Notes: a model not told the origin generated them from the sequence alone. Shown: positions 26,493 to 35,277, counted from the stretch's first letter. The stretch is 64,000 bases of DNA from a bacterium (GCA_016781505.1 JADDQF010000054.1:1-64000), one strand, 5' to 3'. Numbers and translations are program-made.

Positions 26493-27836
26493 CTAGGAGT
26501 CTCCATCGGGCGCCAGCCGCTGTTGAACAGCGGCCTCGTGCGCGGTCAGCCCTTCGGCCGCTGCTAATCGCGCCGCAGCGGGGCCAACCCGGGCGAGAGC
26601 GCGGTCGTTGAGAGCAACCAACGAAATAATTTTGCGGAAATCGTCGACGTTAACGGGCGATGCATAGCGGGCCGTGCCGCCGGTCGGCATGATATGGCTT
26701 GGACCGGCCACATAGTCGCCCAGCACTTCGAACGAGCGCTCGCCCAAAAAGATGCCGCCGGCATTCCGCACCAGCCCCACGTAGCGCCATGGATCTTGCA
26801 CCAACAAGCATAAATGCTCGGGCGCATACTCATTGGCGAGCTTGATCGCGGCTTCAATCGTCGGCACGACCACGATCCCGCCCTGGCCTGCCAGCGCTTG
26901 CGCCGCAATGTCGGCACGGCTTAGCTCTTCGATCTGCCGACCAACCTCGGCCTGCACCGCTTCGGCCAGCTGCTGAGATGATGTCAGCAGAATGGCGCTG
27001 GCGAGCGTGTCGTGCTCGGCTTGAGCCAGTAAATCGGCAGCGGCTAGCCGCGGATCGGCCGCCTCGTCCGCGATCACCAACGTTTCGGTCGGACCCGGCA
27101 GCGCCTCAATATCCACAACGCCGTACACTGCGCGCTTGGCTAGTACCACAAAAATGTTGCCTGGTCCCACAATTTTGTCGACGGGTCGCACCGTTGCGGT
27201 TCCGTACGCCATGGCCGCAATTGCCTGCGCGCCGCCCAGCTTATAGATGGTCTGCACGCCGGCAATATCGGCAGCTACCAGCACCAGCGGCGAGATTTGG
27301 CCGGTGGCACGCTGCGGCGGCGAGCAGACCACGATCTCATCGACGCCCGCGACCCGTGCCGGTATCGCGGCCATCAGCAGCGATGACGGCAGCGGCGCTG
27401 TGCCTCCGGGAGCGTACACGCCGATCCGCTGGAGCGGCACCACGATCTGGCCCAGCGCGCCTTCCTGGTTCCAATCAACCCAGCTCTGCCGCTGCTGTTT
27501 ACGATGGAAATGTTCAATCTCACCCGCCGCCAGCCGCAACGCCTCGATCAGCGCAGGGTCTAGCTCAACGTAGGCAGCGTCGATCTCCGCCCGCGACACT
27601 ACCAGATCCGCAAGTACGACACCTTCGATCTCGCGGCTGTACCGCAGGAGGGCCTGATCGCCCTCGCTACGCACATCCCCGATAATGCGCTCGACCGCTT
27701 GCGCAGGTGTGGTACCCGCGCCAAACATCCGATCCAGGCTGGCCTGAACCGGTGGCGCGACGGTCACATCTTCAAACAAGCGCCGTCGCAGCACGGTTCG
27801 GCGAGCCTCGGCGCTATCCGTAAAAATCCTGATCAT
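26493..27836 (-). CDS. hisD: Histidinol dehydrogenase
   Basis: A 447-residue NAD- and zinc-dependent enzyme oxidising histidinol to histidine. Family segments include [81 protein letters not shown], and the C-terminal [12 protein letters not shown] and [18 protein letters not shown]. The start chosen is ATG at 27834-27836, preceded by GAGGTG; the open frame extends 13 codons upstream. A TACAAT at 27867-27872 may be its -10. It lies downstream of the M23 gene and is separated from hisG by other genes. Confidence 0.96.
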   Translation of the reverse strand: MIRIFTDSAEARRTVLRRRLFEDVTVAPPVQASLDRMFGAGTTPAQAVERIIGDVRSEGDQALLRYSREIEGVVLADLVVSRAEIDAAYVELDPALIEALRLAAGEIEHFHRKQQRQSWVDWNQEGALGQIVVPLQRIGVYAPGGTAPLPSSLLMAAIPARVAGVDEIVVCSPPQRATGQISPLVLVAADIAGVQTIYKLGGAQAIAAMAYGTATVRPVDKIVGPGNIFVVLAKRAVYGVVDIEALPGPTETLVIADEAADPRLAAADLLAQAEHDTLASAILLTSSQQLAEAVQAEVGRQIEELSRADIAAQALAGQGGIVVVPTIEAAIKLANEYAPEHLCLLVQDPWRYVGLVRNAGGIFLGERSFEVLGDYVAGPSHIMPTGGTARYASPVNVDDFRKIISLVALNDRALARVGPAAARLAAAEGLTAHEAAVQQRLAPDGDS

Positions 27837-27866
27837 GAATACCTGCACCTCGTGTACTCGGACCTC

Positions 27867-27872
27867 ATTGTA
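27867..27872 (-). promoter_or_regulatory. Possible -10 TACAAT of hisD
   Basis: TACAAT on the minus strand, 30 bases before the hisD ATG. No convincing -35 at 16-18 bases spacing. Confidence 0.3.
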
Positions 27873-27926
27873 CACGAATCACTACCATGCCCCGCGTATC
27901 ATGCTCCAGTATCATTGCCAAACAGA

Positions 27927-28946
27927 TCAGGGTTGGCCCGCTGCCGGCAAAAAGTTGAACCGAACCGAGGAGCCTCGGCCGTCTCGTCCTGTTTCCTGTG
28001 TGCCCGGTACGGCCGCCTGGACCCAACCAGCGTTGCCTGGCGCCACTTGGAGTTTGTACCATACCTCGTATGCCTCGGCGCTGGTGCCGCTGGGAGCTGT
28101 AGCGCCGACGTGAACGGCCAACACAGGAAATTTCTGACCCGCCTGGAGTTGCAGCCTTCTCTTGCCCCGCACCGCAGCCGCGTTTGTCGCCGGAGCTTGC
28201 CTCACCGTTACGGTGGCATTCACCGGCTCCGTAGCCACCACGACGTGGCCGATTGTCGTTGCCCTCCGTGACTGAGCTGTGCCGGCTGCTTTGCCGGCAA
28301 TAACATGGGTCGGGTTGAGCCAGCCCAGCGCTGTCAGGAGTTCAGGCGCACGGATTGGCCAGTAGCCAGGCCCAGGTGGGCAGTTACGGCCACAGCGAAA
28401 GCCATACCGCGGTCGGCTGCCGTTGACTATTCGCGTCGTCAAAAAGGTGCGCAGCTCGAAGTGCAGATGATTGGGGATTTTATCACCGCGTTTGAGCACC
28501 GTACCAAGCTGCTCGCCCGCCGCAACCCGCTGACCGACCTTGACCGCTAATCGCGGATCCAAGTGCCCGTACATCGAGAACAGCGCTTCTGCGTGCTCCA
28601 CGATCACGACGCGGCCAGGGTAGTTTGCGCCCGCGTACACAACCGTTCCGTCGCTGACAGCATAAACGTTGGCACCTGCGGTATCGCCTTTAAGCGCATA
28701 CCAATCCTCGCCGGTGTGCCAGTAGCCCGGATTAAACCAGGTGTTTTCAACGGCGAAGCCGTGCCGCACCCAGAAACCATCGCCGAAAGGTCGTCCCCGG
28801 CGGCCTATGGGATAGTTCCACTGGCTTCTTGCTTCCTGGTTTGCCGCGGGCGTTGCTTGTGTCAGAGCCGCGCCTTGGACCGTTGCGGCAGCACTGCCCG
28901 TGATCAGCGCTAACGCCACGAACCAGCCCAATAATCTGCTGTGCAT
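27927..28946 (-). CDS. Secreted M23 peptidase (LytM-type) with C-terminal SH3-like region
   Basis: A 339-residue exported protein with a signal peptide (about residues 1-27). The M23 metallopeptidase domain spans about 60-180: H77 and D81 in WHTGEDWY, H128 in MYGHLD, and H160/H162 in NHLHFELR form the zinc site. Residues 225-315 resemble a bacterial SH3 wall-binding domain (VTVRQAPATNAAAVRGKRRLQ split, and EVWYKLQVAPGNAGWVQAA). It should cut peptidoglycan cross-bridges. The start codon has AGGA eight bases upstream. It is followed by hisD on the same strand. Confidence 0.88.
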   Translation of the reverse strand: MHSRLLGWFVALALITGSAAATVQGAALTQATPAANQEARSQWNYPIGRRGRPFGDGFWVRHGFAVENTWFNPGYWHTGEDWYALKGDTAGANVYAVSDGTVVYAGANYPGRVVIVEHAEALFSMYGHLDPRLAVKVGQRVAAGEQLGTVLKRGDKIPNHLHFELRTFLTTRIVNGSRPRYGFRCGRNCPPGPGYWPIRAPELLTALGWLNPTHVIAGKAAGTAQSRRATTIGHVVVATEPVNATVTVRQAPATNAAAVRGKRRLQLQAGQKFPVLAVHVGATAPSGTSAEAYEVWYKLQVAPGNAGWVQAAVPGTQETGRDGRGSSVRFNFLPAAGQP

Positions 28947-29182
28947 AAGCTATATCCTGCTGTTCACCGCCAGAATAATCCTATCAAGGAGCGAGCCGCG
29001 GTGGAGCGATGGCTCGGAACAGAGAACAGCAGCATACCAGTGATCGACAAGGCGTGAAGATCGAAGACTTGCGGTGGCACACCGTCTGCTCACTACACAC
29101 AGCCAGCAAGCCGTGTTAAATTCCAATATTGCCACCAGACGGCAACGTGGCTCAGGCACAACTGAAGGGAAAGGAGCAATCG

Positions 29183-29521
29183 ATGAGCCAAAATCAATCT
29201 TCAGGAGATAGTGGACGGCAGGCGGACCCGAGTGGGCTCGACATCCGGATCGATCCGGGGACCACCGATTTGGGGGACGATGTGCATCGCGGCGTGACCA
29301 ACCCTGCCCCGACGCCCTCAACTCGGGATGTTGATCCGGCGAGCGGGCTGGCTATCGGAATCGATCCAGGCACCACAGACCTCGGCGATGACGTGTATCG
29401 GGACGGCAGTAACGCAGGGAGCGGGCTGGACCAGGTCAACAACCCGGGCTTAGAAGGCGGCCTAGATCCGGGCAACACCGACCTGGGCGATGATGTGTAC
29501 CGCGACGCGACCGAGAGCTAG
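29183..29521 (+). CDS. Small acidic three-repeat protein, unknown function
   Basis: A 112-residue protein that starts at ATG 29183 behind a strong AAAGGAG. It holds three copies of a 14-residue motif, IDPGTTDLGDDV(H/Y)R, at residues 23-36, 60-73 and 94-107, the last changed to LDPGNT. Each copy is preceded by a glycine/leucine-containing stretch, giving a unit of about 35 residues. The protein is rich in Asp, Gly, Asn, Thr and Pro, has no hydrophobic core, no cysteine and no signal peptide, and is probably disordered. It is the only plus-strand gene among minus-strand neighbours and has its own hairpin terminator. I do not recognise the family. Confidence 0.75.
   Translation: MSQNQSSGDSGRQADPSGLDIRIDPGTTDLGDDVHRGVTNPAPTPSTRDVDPASGLAIGIDPGTTDLGDDVYRDGSNAGSGLDQVNNPGLEGGLDPGNTDLGDDVYRDATES
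29249..29290 (+). repeat. Coding repeat copy 1 (IDPGTTDLGDDVHR)
   Basis: First of three in-frame 42-base repeats encoding IDPGTTDLGDDV(H/Y)R. DNA identity among copies is lower than protein identity, with many third-base changes, so the motif is kept by selection on the protein. Confidence 0.85.
29360..29401 (+). repeat. Coding repeat copy 2 (IDPGTTDLGDDVYR)
   Basis: Second copy, 111 bases (37 codons) after the first, identical in protein except H to Y. Confidence 0.85.
29462..29503 (+). repeat. Coding repeat copy 3 (LDPGNTDLGDDVYR)
   Basis: Third copy, 102 bases (34 codons) after the second; differs by I to L and T to N. Confidence 0.85.
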
Positions 29522-29550
29522 GCCAAGCGGGATAGTCCGGATGAAACTGC

Positions 29551-29586
29551 GGAGCGGACAAGCTTTTCCGGAGCAGTGTCCGCTTC
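29551..29586 (+). terminator. Hairpin after the three-repeat protein gene
   Basis: AGCGGACA (29553-29560) pairs perfectly with TGTCCGCT (29577-29584), extendable by two pairs with one G-T wobble; the loop is 16 bases. It starts about 30 bases after the stop codon. No U tract. Confidence 0.5.
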
Positions 29587-29787
29587 ATAAAGCATCAGCT
29601 CTAATGCTTGAAAGGTGCTGCCAGCCTCGGGTAGTGCTAAGAGGTTTGCGAGTAGACTCCATCGGTGCTCAGGAGCTCTCAATTTGGACAGTCAATAAGA
29701 TTGTGCTCCGGCTAACGGTTTGTGTGGCCCCGGGAACTGTTCCAGCACCACGCCTACCGTTACAAATCGGCCGATTCTTCCGCGATA

Positions 29788-30330
29788 TTAGACCTCGGCC
29801 GGACTATTTGCAGGCAGCACGGCTACCACCCGCTTGCTATGCGGCACATAATAGATCGTGGCCTGTTGTCCTGCCTCGTGAGCGGCAAACAGCGTGCGAT
29901 CAACCGGCAGCACCATGATCGGCCCGTCCTCGGTTGCCAGTGCCCGCCGCTGTTGAAACTGAATTTTACGCAGTGGACCTGCAATCGCGGCGACTTTGCC
30001 ACTTGCCAGATCTTGCCACATCGGCCACGACAGGCTAAATCGCACCAGGGCCATCCCCGCCAAACCCCAGCGCAAAACAGCACCATTGAGCCCGGCAGGT
30101 TGCCATGCAATCGCGATAATGACTGCGCTGACACAAAAAAGCAGTTCCGGCACGCTATACAACAACAGTCCCCGACGCTGCGCCGGCGCCAAACGACCCA
30201 GCGCGTTTTCGGCCGCAACCTGGGGGGCGACCGCCGGAGATACCACACTCTGACGCTGCACAACAAGCATTGCCATCCAGGCCAGCAGATATGGAGTAGC
30301 AAAAGCGATCAAGATTTCAGCGGGACGCAT
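29788..30330 (-). CDS. Small membrane protein of unknown function
   Basis: A 180-residue protein. The start is ATG at 30328-30330 with AGGAAC upstream. Membrane segments are likely near residues 6-24 and two more near 60-85 and 88-105; the C-terminal 75 residues are soluble, with IMVLPVDRTLFAAHEAG and ATIYYVPHSKRVVAVLP, which may form a small beta-rich domain. No family recognised. It lies 167 bases downstream of hisG on the same strand. Confidence 0.6.
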   Translation of the reverse strand: MRPAEILIAFATPYLLAWMAMLVVQRQSVVSPAVAPQVAAENALGRLAPAQRRGLLLYSVPELLFCVSAVIIAIAWQPAGLNGAVLRWGLAGMALVRFSLSWPMWQDLASGKVAAIAGPLRKIQFQQRRALATEDGPIMVLPVDRTLFAAHEAGQQATIYYVPHSKRVVAVLPANSPAEV

Positions 30331-30497
30331 CAATGTTCCTTTGGCAGGCAACGGCATCACGAGCCGGTTCAATCGGTGCCAGTACCGGCATCATACTCGA
30401 ACTGCAGCTGCAGCACACGGCGGTTGGTCCTGACTAACGGTAGCCGATTTGGGCGGAGCATGAGCGGCAGCTTGAACCGCCTCCGCCAGGCTTCGCA

Positions 30498-31526
30498 CTA
30501 TCCTACGCTTTGTGCTAGCTGTTCTTGCAGACGCGCAAAACTATCGGCACGATCCCCAAACACATAGTGCAGCGGCAGCACCACAATGCCGGTGCTGCCG
30601 AGCGAACGAAGATGGTCCACGGCTGCCAACGTGCGGTCACTCTGCACCACCAGCGACACGCTATACCACCTGGGACTCACCTGCGTGTCGGACAGCTTCC
30701 CGGCTTTGTCAAACACGGGGGCGACGGTCGGGCCTTGCAAGCCGGCCAGCTCCGGCACCGCCACGATCCGCCGGCCCACATCCGACACGTCCGTCCCAGG
30801 CACGTTCGCAATCACCTGCGCAAAGCCGCGCGCGCGGCGCCGAGCCTCGATCAGCTCCAGCATGGCCTTCACCGTTGCCAGTTTGGCTGGGTCTTGTTGC
30901 ATGGCGCGGCGGCCGACGATCAAGCACGCCTGCGACCGCAAAATGGTTGTGCCGGCCACAATCTTGAGCCTGTTTTCGCGAAACGTTGTGCCAGTTTCGG
31001 TAATGTCTGCGATCAAGTCGGCATAGCCCAGCACAGGCGCCGCCTCCGTCGCGCCCTGGGAGTCCACCAGCGTGAACACATTGATGCCCTGCCGGTAGCA
31101 AAAGCCCCGCACCAGATTCGGATATTTCGTCGCAATCCGCAGCTGACGGCCTTCTGCTGCCCATTCCGCCGCGAGATCCGCCAGGTCGCGCCACGACTGA
31201 ACGTCAACCCAGGCCTCGGGAACCGCCAACACCAGATCAACTCCGCCAAAGCCCAGGTCGTCGATGGCAATCACCACATTCGGCTCGTCGCCGGCCAGCT
31301 CAGACAGCAGATCAAGGCCGGTGATGCCCATGTCGACATCGCCAGCCACCACCTTTTGCACCACGTCGGCCGAGCGATGGAGCAGTACCTCAACCTCGGG
31401 CAGCGCTTTGATCCGCGCCGTGTATTGACGAGGATTGGGCCGTGACACCTTGAGCCCACTGCTATCTAAAAACGCAAGTGCGGCGTCGTACAACGATCCT
31501 TTGGATGGAATAGCAAACCGTAGCAT
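30498..31526 (-). CDS. hisG: ATP phosphoribosyltransferase, long form
   Basis: A 342-residue first enzyme of histidine synthesis, joining ATP and PRPP. The start LRFAIPSKGSLYDAA, VVAGDVDMGITGLDLL, RIATKYPNLVRGF and the PRPP loop region YADLIADITETGTTFREN are typical. The last 90 residues match the C-terminal regulatory domain of long-form HisG (ELAGLQGPTVAPVF, then WYSVSLVV and LRSLGSTGIVVLPLHYVF). Long-form enzymes normally do not need HisZ, yet a HisZ-like gene is two genes upstream. AGGA lies six bases before the ATG. Gap to the creatininase gene is 69 bases. Confidence 0.95.
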   Translation of the reverse strand: MLRFAIPSKGSLYDAALAFLDSSGLKVSRPNPRQYTARIKALPEVEVLLHRSADVVQKVVAGDVDMGITGLDLLSELAGDEPNVVIAIDDLGFGGVDLVLAVPEAWVDVQSWRDLADLAAEWAAEGRQLRIATKYPNLVRGFCYRQGINVFTLVDSQGATEAAPVLGYADLIADITETGTTFRENRLKIVAGTTILRSQACLIVGRRAMQQDPAKLATVKAMLELIEARRRARGFAQVIANVPGTDVSDVGRRIVAVPELAGLQGPTVAPVFDKAGKLSDTQVSPRWYSVSLVVQSDRTLAAVDHLRSLGSTGIVVLPLHYVFGDRADSFARLQEQLAQSVG

Positions 31527-31595
31527 ACAATCCTGTTAACTTAAGCAGCTTGCCCAGCAACATATACCGCAGGCTCTGCTTTTGGTCATGCGCTT

Positions 31596-32417
31596 TTAAT
31601 CGCGTTTCAAGCGGTCATGCCACCATGCCGCCGCCGCATCTTCGTACGATCCCTGGAAATAGCGCTCAACAAAGGGCTGGTATTCGCTGCGCCGTCGGGC
31701 ATAAAATTCACGCAGTGGCTGTGGATCGGACGACTGCAGCAGCTGTTGTACCCACCCTGCGATCGCATTAACCGCGTGTTCAATGGCAATCTCGCCACTC
31801 GCCGCAGTCGCCTCGGTTGGCAGCTCGCCTAGAATTCCTAGATCGGCAACGTGCCCAGCCGCGTAGCTTTGCAGCGCCTGAACCAAGCGGCGCTGGTCAA
31901 CCAGCCGGGGATGTGTTGCCAGCAGTTGGGCCGTTTCCCACCGTCCGGCATGGTCGAGATAGCTCGAATCGACCAGCGCCATAGGCGGCGCTGCAAGTAC
32001 CTGTATGGTATGCGCCGTCATCGCCGCTTCGGCGGCATCCATCAACACCAGATCATGCCCTTGCGCATAATGCCCGCTGAGCAGCACCACCACCTTGAAG
32101 CCGATCCGGGCCAGCTCCGCCAACAGATCATCCAACACCGCCCGCACCGTGCTGGCCCGAAATGAAACAGAAAAGCGATGTGGCAGGGCAGTGATCGGCA
32201 AATACATCACGGGCAGCACGAGCCCACCAGTGCGCCGCACTGCTCGCTCGGCGATACACTCGGCCAGCAAGCCGTCCAGCCCCACCGGAAGGTGCACACT
32301 GTGCCACTCCAATGCTCCCCATGGCACATACGCTACCGGTGCCGCCTCGATCCTGGCCTGCAGCTGGTCGGGGCGTAAATCGGCATACGCGAGCTCGGAC
32401 ACCTGGCCGTATGTCAT
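31596..32417 (-). CDS. Creatininase-family amidohydrolase
   Basis: A 273-residue metal-dependent hydrolase of the creatininase/ArfB type, which opens cyclic or formyl amide bonds. The metal motif E-x-H-x2-H-L-P-x3-D is seen as E37, H39, H42 and D48 in WGALEWHSVHLPVGLD; a second histidine motif LSGHYAQGH replaces the common N-G-H-G-G-N; and HAGRWETAQLLATHP matches the family's H-A-G-x-x-E-T-S. The ATG (32415-32417) overlaps the hisZ-like stop by four bases (ATGA) and also has AAGGAGG upstream. Being placed between hisZ-like and hisG suggests a link to histidine or purine-ring chemistry, by inference. Confidence 0.88.
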   Translation of the reverse strand: MTYGQVSELAYADLRPDQLQARIEAAPVAYVPWGALEWHSVHLPVGLDGLLAECIAERAVRRTGGLVLPVMYLPITALPHRFSVSFRASTVRAVLDDLLAELARIGFKVVVLLSGHYAQGHDLVLMDAAEAAMTAHTIQVLAAPPMALVDSSYLDHAGRWETAQLLATHPRLVDQRRLVQALQSYAAGHVADLGILGELPTEATAASGEIAIEHAVNAIAGWVQQLLQSSDPQPLREFYARRRSEYQPFVERYFQGSYEDAAAAWWHDRLKRD

Positions 32418-33877
32418 CCCAAGCCTCCTTGCGGCCACTCGCCAATTGACAACAGCTGCTCCGCCCGATCCGCTACGTTGTACCAGCGCACCACATCAGG
32501 AGCGCGCTCATCGCAGATCACAATCACATCCGTTCCGCGGCGCGCAGCGTCACGTGCGTTTGCACCGAGGCTGCGACTGCGCACATCCGTGTGCGCAACG
32601 TAGCCGCGCTCACGCAGTGCTGCGGCAGTCGCCAAAACACGCGGATAAATGACGGCCACATCCGGCGCTTCGCCCGCCATCACCAGCACCGCCCGCTGCG
32701 TGGTCGGGGAACGGGGTTTGGCGTTGGCAGCCACACGCTCCAGCCCATACGCAAAGCCGACCGCCGGCACTGCTGTTCGGCCGCCAAGCGCGGCCACCAA
32801 GTCATCGTAGCGCCCGCCGCCACACAGCTGCAGCCCGTCGGCTGCACTAATCTCAAAGATCAACCCGGTATAATAATGTAATCCGCGGCCAAGCCCAGCA
32901 TCAACGATCAGCCGATCCCCAAGACCCTGGCTATCGAGAAGCTCGAGTATTCGGCGCAGCTCCGTGATCGGCCCGTCGTCAATGCGTTCCGCGGCAAACA
33001 GTGCCTTAAGCTGTGCCAGCGCAACTGAGGGCGCGCCCCGAGTGCCGGCTAGCTGCGTCAGCAGCTCCAGAGCGCGCTCCACCCTGGGCTGCGGATCGAC
33101 GCGCCGCAGCTTGCGCACCAGCCGCTCCACAATCGCTTCCGGCGGCCGCGTCGAGTTATCAAGGCGCAGCCCAACCGCCCGGATCATCGTCAAAAGGAGC
33201 CCTTCCAGCTGATCGTTGGGCAGCTCGGCCAAAGGTCCAAGGTCGAACAGCTCATCGCCGTGAGCCTCCGCCAATTGCTGACGGATAGACTCTACCTGGC
33301 CTGTGCGCAGTCGCTCCATGTTCCACAACAGCAGGTTGGCCGTGCGGTCTGCCAAGCCCAGCCCGCCCAGCAGCGCCCGAATAATGCCGATATGCCCGAT
33401 TGTCAGGGTATAGTCGCGCACTCCAACACCGTCTAACCCACGACAGGCGAGGGCAATGATCTCGGCATCGGCCAAGGGCGGGGCGCCGCCAAGCAGCTCG
33501 ACGCCGACCTGCGTAAACTGACGGAAGGTGGCCCGCTGGGGTCGTTCGTAACGAAACACCGGCCCGCTGTAGCCGAGGCGGAGCGGCAAGGGCTCGGACT
33601 GCAGCGCGCTCACATACGCCCGCAGCACGGAGGCCGTCCATTCGGGACGCAGAGCCAAACTCCGTCCGTGATACACAAAATCATACAGCTTGCCGACCAG
33701 CTCCTCGCCGGCCTTTTTGAGATACAGCTCACGCCGCTCCACAATCGGAAGGTCCAGCAGCTGGTAGCCCCACCGGCCAATCTCCGCTTCCAACTCCGCC
33801 TGCACCGCAAACAGCTGGCGCCGCTGCTCTGGCAGCACGTCCCGCATGCCGCGCACCGGCTCAAACATCCGATCCAC
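32414..33877 (-). CDS. hisZ: HisZ-like / histidyl-tRNA synthetase paralogue
   Basis: A 487-residue protein with the class II synthetase fold. Motif 2 is intact in character (SGPVFRYERPQRATFRQF), and the histidine-binding text reads GRGLHYYTGLIFEI and CGGGRYDDL, with the usual R-G-L-D-Y-Y changed to R-G-L-H-Y-Y. LRPEWTASVLR replaces the synthetase L-R-P-E-G-T-A. Unlike most HisZ it keeps a C-terminal anticodon-binding-like domain (about 395-480: ATAAALRERGYVAHTDVRSR). Its location upstream of hisG favours a regulatory subunit of ATP phosphoribosyltransferase over a true tRNA ligase. GTG at 33875-33877 has AAGGAG five bases upstream; ATG three codons later is the alternative. Confidence 0.78.
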   Translation of the reverse strand: MDRMFEPVRGMRDVLPEQRRQLFAVQAELEAEIGRWGYQLLDLPIVERRELYLKKAGEELVGKLYDFVYHGRSLALRPEWTASVLRAYVSALQSEPLPLRLGYSGPVFRYERPQRATFRQFTQVGVELLGGAPPLADAEIIALACRGLDGVGVRDYTLTIGHIGIIRALLGGLGLADRTANLLLWNMERLRTGQVESIRQQLAEAHGDELFDLGPLAELPNDQLEGLLLTMIRAVGLRLDNSTRPPEAIVERLVRKLRRVDPQPRVERALELLTQLAGTRGAPSVALAQLKALFAAERIDDGPITELRRILELLDSQGLGDRLIVDAGLGRGLHYYTGLIFEISAADGLQLCGGGRYDDLVAALGGRTAVPAVGFAYGLERVAANAKPRSPTTQRAVLVMAGEAPDVAVIYPRVLATAAALRERGYVAHTDVRSRSLGANARDAARRGTDVIVICDERAPDVVRWYNVADRAEQLLSIGEWPQGGLG

Positions 33878-33899
33878 AACTTCTCCTTCGGTCGTCGTG

Positions 33900-33908
33900 A
33901 TTGTAGCA
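33900..33908 (-). promoter_or_regulatory. Extended -10 TGCTACAAT of the hisZ-like gene
   Basis: TGC immediately before TACAAT on the minus strand, 23 bases before the GTG start. No clear -35, as expected for extended -10 promoters. Confidence 0.5.
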
Positions 33909-34127
33909 CAGGCGCTGGCACGCATTTTGACTGGTCGTAGACGGCGTAGGCGCCCCAGCAACCAGCCGCGAACGTCGGATTGGCTGACGAGGCGTTTCTT
34001 TATGTGTACTTAAAGCGTGCGCCGACAGCCGGGGTTCGGGGGTGTCCCTCGCTAATTCCCCTACCTGAAGCCATACATAACGTGGTAAAACCAAAAGAAC
34101 CTGTGCGTATGCACGAGGTGCGGACTG

Positions 34128-34976
34128 GTGGAGCATCGGTTGGACGAGTGGATCACAGTCACATTACGCGACGGTGCGACGGTGCGCGCCAAAGTGGCGG
34201 GTGCCGGACCGCCACTGTTGCTGCTGGGCAACATGGTCTCCTGGGAATTCTGGTACAACCAAATCCCGTTTTTTGCCCAACACTACCGGGTGATCGCGCC
34301 GGCATATCGCGGCCAGCCAATTCCCGGCGTGTCGACCCTGGATGCCTTGACCGACGATGTTCCCGATCTGCTCCATGCGCTTGGCTACGAGCAAGCCCTG
34401 TTGATGGGACATTCCATCGGTGCGATGGTGCTGGCCCGCCTGATGGAAACAAAGCCGGAGGTCGCCAGTGCGGTTGTGCTAGCCAATGGATTTTTACAGC
34501 TGCGCCTGCTGCCGGTCGCATTGCATCGCCTCCTGCATCCGCTCCAGCCCAGGCTCGTTCCGCTGCTGTGGCGCCTGTACCCACGTATGCCCTGGTTTGT
34601 GCGTCAGCTCACCGCGTTTGGTTTCCTGTGGGGCGCTCAGCTGATCTTCCTGCATCACGAGCCGGACCGTGAAAAACGCATTATGTTTTACAGCTACACG
34701 GACACGTCGGATGCCTCGATGATTATGCGTCTGGGTGCGGCGCTGGACTACCACGCCCCGCCCGATCTCAGCCGTGCCACTATGCCGGTGCTGGTAGTTT
34801 CGAGCGGCTCCGACCATTGGATGCACCTGTGGGAAGCCAAGCAACTGGTCGCTTTGCTGCCGCGGGGCGAGCAGCATGTTTTTCCCGGTATCGGCCATAT
34901 GTCGCCGATGATTGTACCGGACGACTTTAACCGTGTGGTACTGTGCTTTTTACGTCGCGTAGCCGCTGCGAGCTAA
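34128..34976 (+). CDS. Alpha/beta hydrolase
   Basis: A 282-residue alpha/beta hydrolase. It begins with GTG at 34128 behind GAGGTG. Visible parts are PLLLLGNMVSWEFWYNQIPFF (oxyanion region, in two pieces), nucleophile elbow MGHSIGAM with the serine, an acid near VSSGSDHWMHLWE and histidine in FPGIGHMSPMIVPDDF. The expected H-G near the oxyanion hole is L-G-N-M here. The residues 130-180 cap is rich in Leu/Pro/Arg. Substrate unknown. It is followed 22 bases later by the glutaredoxin-like gene, which has its own -10. Confidence 0.85.
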   Translation: MEHRLDEWITVTLRDGATVRAKVAGAGPPLLLLGNMVSWEFWYNQIPFFAQHYRVIAPAYRGQPIPGVSTLDALTDDVPDLLHALGYEQALLMGHSIGAMVLARLMETKPEVASAVVLANGFLQLRLLPVALHRLLHPLQPRLVPLLWRLYPRMPWFVRQLTAFGFLWGAQLIFLHHEPDREKRIMFYSYTDTSDASMIMRLGAALDYHAPPDLSRATMPVLVVSSGSDHWMHLWEAKQLVALLPRGEQHVFPGIGHMSPMIVPDDFNRVVLCFLRRVAAAS

Positions 34977-34983
34977 AGCCGCG

Positions 34984-34992
34984 TGTTATAAT
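34984..34992 (+). promoter_or_regulatory. Extended -10 TGTTATAAT at the glutaredoxin-like gene
   Basis: A perfect TATAAT (34987-34992) with TG one base upstream, ending six bases before the ATG at 34999. There is no Shine-Dalgarno between them. Transcription would start at or next to the ATG. Confidence 0.6.
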
Positions 34993-34998
34993 GACTGC

Positions 34999-35277
34999 AT
35001 GGACGTTCGGCGGCCGATCCCCATCACCTTCTACACCAAACCAGGCTGTCATCTATGCGATGACGTTGCGGATCATCTGGAAGAGCTTGCTGCACGTTGG
35101 CCCTTGCATTTGACGGTGGTCGATATCACGAGCAGCCTTGAGCTCCACCGTTTGTACTGGGACAAAATTCCGGTGGTGGTGGTTGGCTTGCGGACGCTTG
35201 CGGCACCGATTGGGTATGTAGCATTGGCCCAGGCTGTAGCAAATGTAGGCCGGGATACGGAATCAAGCGCATGCTAA
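34999..35277 (+). CDS. Glutaredoxin-like thiol-disulfide protein (DUF836 type)
   Basis: A 92-residue thioredoxin-fold protein. The active C-x-x-C is C17-H-L-C20 in YTKPGCHLCDD, and the cis-proline region is DKIPVVVVG. The length and the text LTVVDITSSLELHRLYW match the small glutaredoxin-like DUF836 group. It should reduce or exchange disulfides in the cytoplasm. A perfect -10 lies six bases before the ATG, suggesting a leaderless mRNA. It overlaps the next gene, a cysteine-rich DUF2085 membrane protein, by seven bases. Confidence 0.88.
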   Translation: MDVRRPIPITFYTKPGCHLCDDVADHLEELAARWPLHLTVVDITSSLELHRLYWDKIPVVVVGLRTLAAPIGYVALAQAVANVGRDTESSAC

